The position numbers and the translations under genes were made by a program. The notes under the pieces are model-generated. The model made no database searches. It was not told where the DNA came from and saw nothing but the letters and a program-made list of their open reading frames with translations. Positions 12,833 through 14,066 of a stretch of DNA of 14,066 bases are shown piece after piece; the stretch's first letter is position 1; every line of letters begins with the position of its first letter. The stretch comes from Tissierellia bacterium (GTDB taxonomy: Bacteria > Bacillota > Clostridia > Tissierellales > Sedimentibacteraceae). Location of the stretch: positions 1 through 14,066 of the forward strand of contig JAQVRY010000036.1 of NCBI GenBank assembly GCA_028700795.1, given 5' to 3'.

Positions 12833-13960
12833 CTACTCTTTGCTCAATTTGTCAACTCTTCGCCTTCCGTAACTACCTTTAATTTTGGCCTTGTGCTCGT
12901 ACATTTTCTTATCTGCAATTTTAAATACTTCAAAAATATCTTCATTTCCTGTATAAAAATCATATCCATAGGCAAAAACAATTTTAAAATCATTCTTATT
13001 ATTATATTCTTCCAATAGTTTAACTAACTTCATAAGTGCAGCTTCAACTTGTTCTTCAGATGAATTAACACATATTACACTAAATTCATCGCCGCCTATT
13101 CTATAGGCAGTACCCACATTTTCAAAACTTTCCTGCAAAATTCCAGCTGATCTATATATTATCTCATCACCCATGTGATGCCCTTTACTGTCATTAACTT
13201 TTTTAAGATCATTTAAATCCAATACAACAATTCCTGCATTTTTATTTCCTTTATTTAATTGAAGCATCTTATTGGTAAATGCTCTTCGATTTTTTATACC
13301 GCTTGTCAAGTCATATTTAAACTGAAGCTCCCTTAAAAAAATATAATACAACATTAATGAAAATGCTACAGTAACCCATATCAAATAATATTTCGGATAA
13401 TTTATTTGAATTATTATAGCTATTACCGGCAATACAAAAATAGATGATAAAAACTTTATATCATCGCTGTCATAGTCATCATCATTTATGAAAATAGCAA
13501 TTATCAATAGAATAAAATAAAACATATTTATTGATAATTGAACGAAAAAATAATCACCTCTGTGATATTGCCCTTGAGGGTCTATGTAAAAAATCCAACT
13601 TGTCCAATAAGTAGCAATATTAACTATAATATTAACTATTAACGGAATTGCTAAAAAAATATTCTTTGAAAACCTACCACTATCATTCAAACTTAAAGAT
13701 ATATATACAATAGTATTAGTAAGAATGAATGCTAAAACCATAAGGAGCTTGTAAAGTATTATATATTCAACACTTCTAAGACTTATTAAGTAATATTCAA
13801 TGATTTCTATTATTAACAAAACTATGGTCAAAAAAGATACAATTATAAAAATCTTTGTTTTGTGTCTATCTATTATGAAATTTCTATGTGATAAAACAAT
13901 TGTAAAACCAAGCATTACTATTCCGATAATTTGTGTGGTTATTGAACTGATATACAACAA
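12833..13960 (-). CDS. Membrane diguanylate cyclase (GGDEF)
   Basis: A 375-residue enzyme making cyclic di-GMP from two GTP. Residues 1-205 contain about seven hydrophobic helices, a membrane sensor region of a type I cannot name. Residues about 215-370 are the GGDEF domain: YDLTSGIKNRRAF, the metal site D248 with DLNDLKKVNDSKGHHMGD, the active loop GGDEF (289-293), and ADKKMYEHKAK near the end. All catalytic residues are present. The inhibitory I-site RxxD, usually ending six residues before GGDEF, is absent (E, N, V, G there), so product feedback at that site is unlikely. Translation starts at TTG with GAGGT 5 nt upstream. It is a single-gene unit; no clear terminator is seen between it and the radical SAM promoter. 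Confidence 0.93.
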   Translation of the reverse strand: MLYISSITTQIIGIVMLGFTIVLSHRNFIIDRHKTKIFIIVSFLTIVLLIIEIIEYYLISLRSVEYIILYKLLMVLAFILTNTIVYISLSLNDSGRFSKNIFLAIPLIVNIIVNIATYWTSWIFYIDPQGQYHRGDYFFVQLSINMFYFILLIIAIFINDDDYDSDDIKFLSSIFVLPVIAIIIQINYPKYYLIWVTVAFSLMLYYIFLRELQFKYDLTSGIKNRRAFTNKMLQLNKGNKNAGIVVLDLNDLKKVNDSKGHHMGDEIIYRSAGILQESFENVGTAYRIGGDEFSVICVNSSEEQVEAALMKLVKLLEEYNNKNDFKIVFAYGYDFYTGNEDIFEVFKIADKKMYEHKAKIKGSYGRRRVDKLSKE

Positions 13961-14016
13961 AACTTACCTCATTCTTTATGTCATCCTAAGTACAAACTTC
14001 TTCTCAGGTTAATGAT

Positions 14017-14045
14017 ATTATACAAACAAAGTTTAAAAATATCAA
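14017..14045 (-). promoter_or_regulatory. Promoter of the diguanylate cyclase gene
   Basis: TTGATA (14040-14045) and TATAAT (14017-14022) on the minus strand with a 17-bp spacer. The leader is about 50 nt, with no recognised riboswitch. A c-di-GMP riboswitch was looked for and not seen. Confidence 0.7.
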
Positions 14046-14066
14046 TTACAATTTGAATTCAGTTAT

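Noticed and set aside
13974..14011. Possible further copy of the ~30-nt arm (TGTCATCCTAAG and following)
   Set aside because: Only about the first ten bases agree; the rest does not align with the other arms.

Overview
This is about 14 kb of AT-rich chromosome. The Shine-Dalgarno (SD) sites (GGAGG types), TTGACA/TATAAT promoters, a Firmicutes-type LexA box, WalR-type boxes, an SLH-domain surface protein and a lone phosphate butyryltransferase together point to an anaerobic low-GC Firmicute, in or near Clostridia/Tissierellia. The genus cannot be fixed from the sequence. No rRNA, tRNA, CRISPR array or transposase gene was seen.

Layout, left to right. A CBS-pair protein (+) is separated by a 74-bp palindromic repeat from a phosphate butyryltransferase gene (-). 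A ferritin-like protein follows (-). Next is a CadC-type metal repressor and P1B-type Zn/Cd/Pb ATPase operon (-) with two operator-like repeats at its promoter. Then come an unknown acidic 99-residue protein (-), a second inverted-repeat island, thioredoxin (+), a TraX-family membrane protein (+), a flavin reductase-like protein (-) and a secreted CAP/SCP-domain protein (+), which has two perfect WalR-type boxes upstream of its promoter. A block that looks richer in GC follows, all on the minus strand: an SLH surface protein, a solo PAS-domain protein and a PAS-AraC regulator whose sensor domain resembles the solo protein. The right end holds a two-gene DNA-metabolism pair, a TIGR03916-type radical SAM protein and a TIGR03915/DUF4130-type partner (-), and finally a seven-helix membrane diguanylate cyclase (-).

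The strongest signals are regulatory. (1) The radical SAM/DUF4130 pair has a consensus promoter (TTGACA, 17 bp, TATAAT) whose -35 element is overlapped by a perfect LexA/SOS box (CGAACAAATGTTTG). This ties a poorly characterised repair system to DNA damage. (2) The promoters of ptb and of the PAS-AraC gene, 9 kb apart, share a nearly identical block of about 27 bp or more, with a TTTCGAAA-centred palindrome in the -35/-10 spacer. This suggests a common repressor. (3) Two WalR-type boxes exactly 40 bp apart sit in activator position before the CAP gene. (4) The traX promoter carries a perfect palindrome over its -10. Several small palindromic repeats (two element families plus a 28-bp tandem duplication) lie at gene ends.
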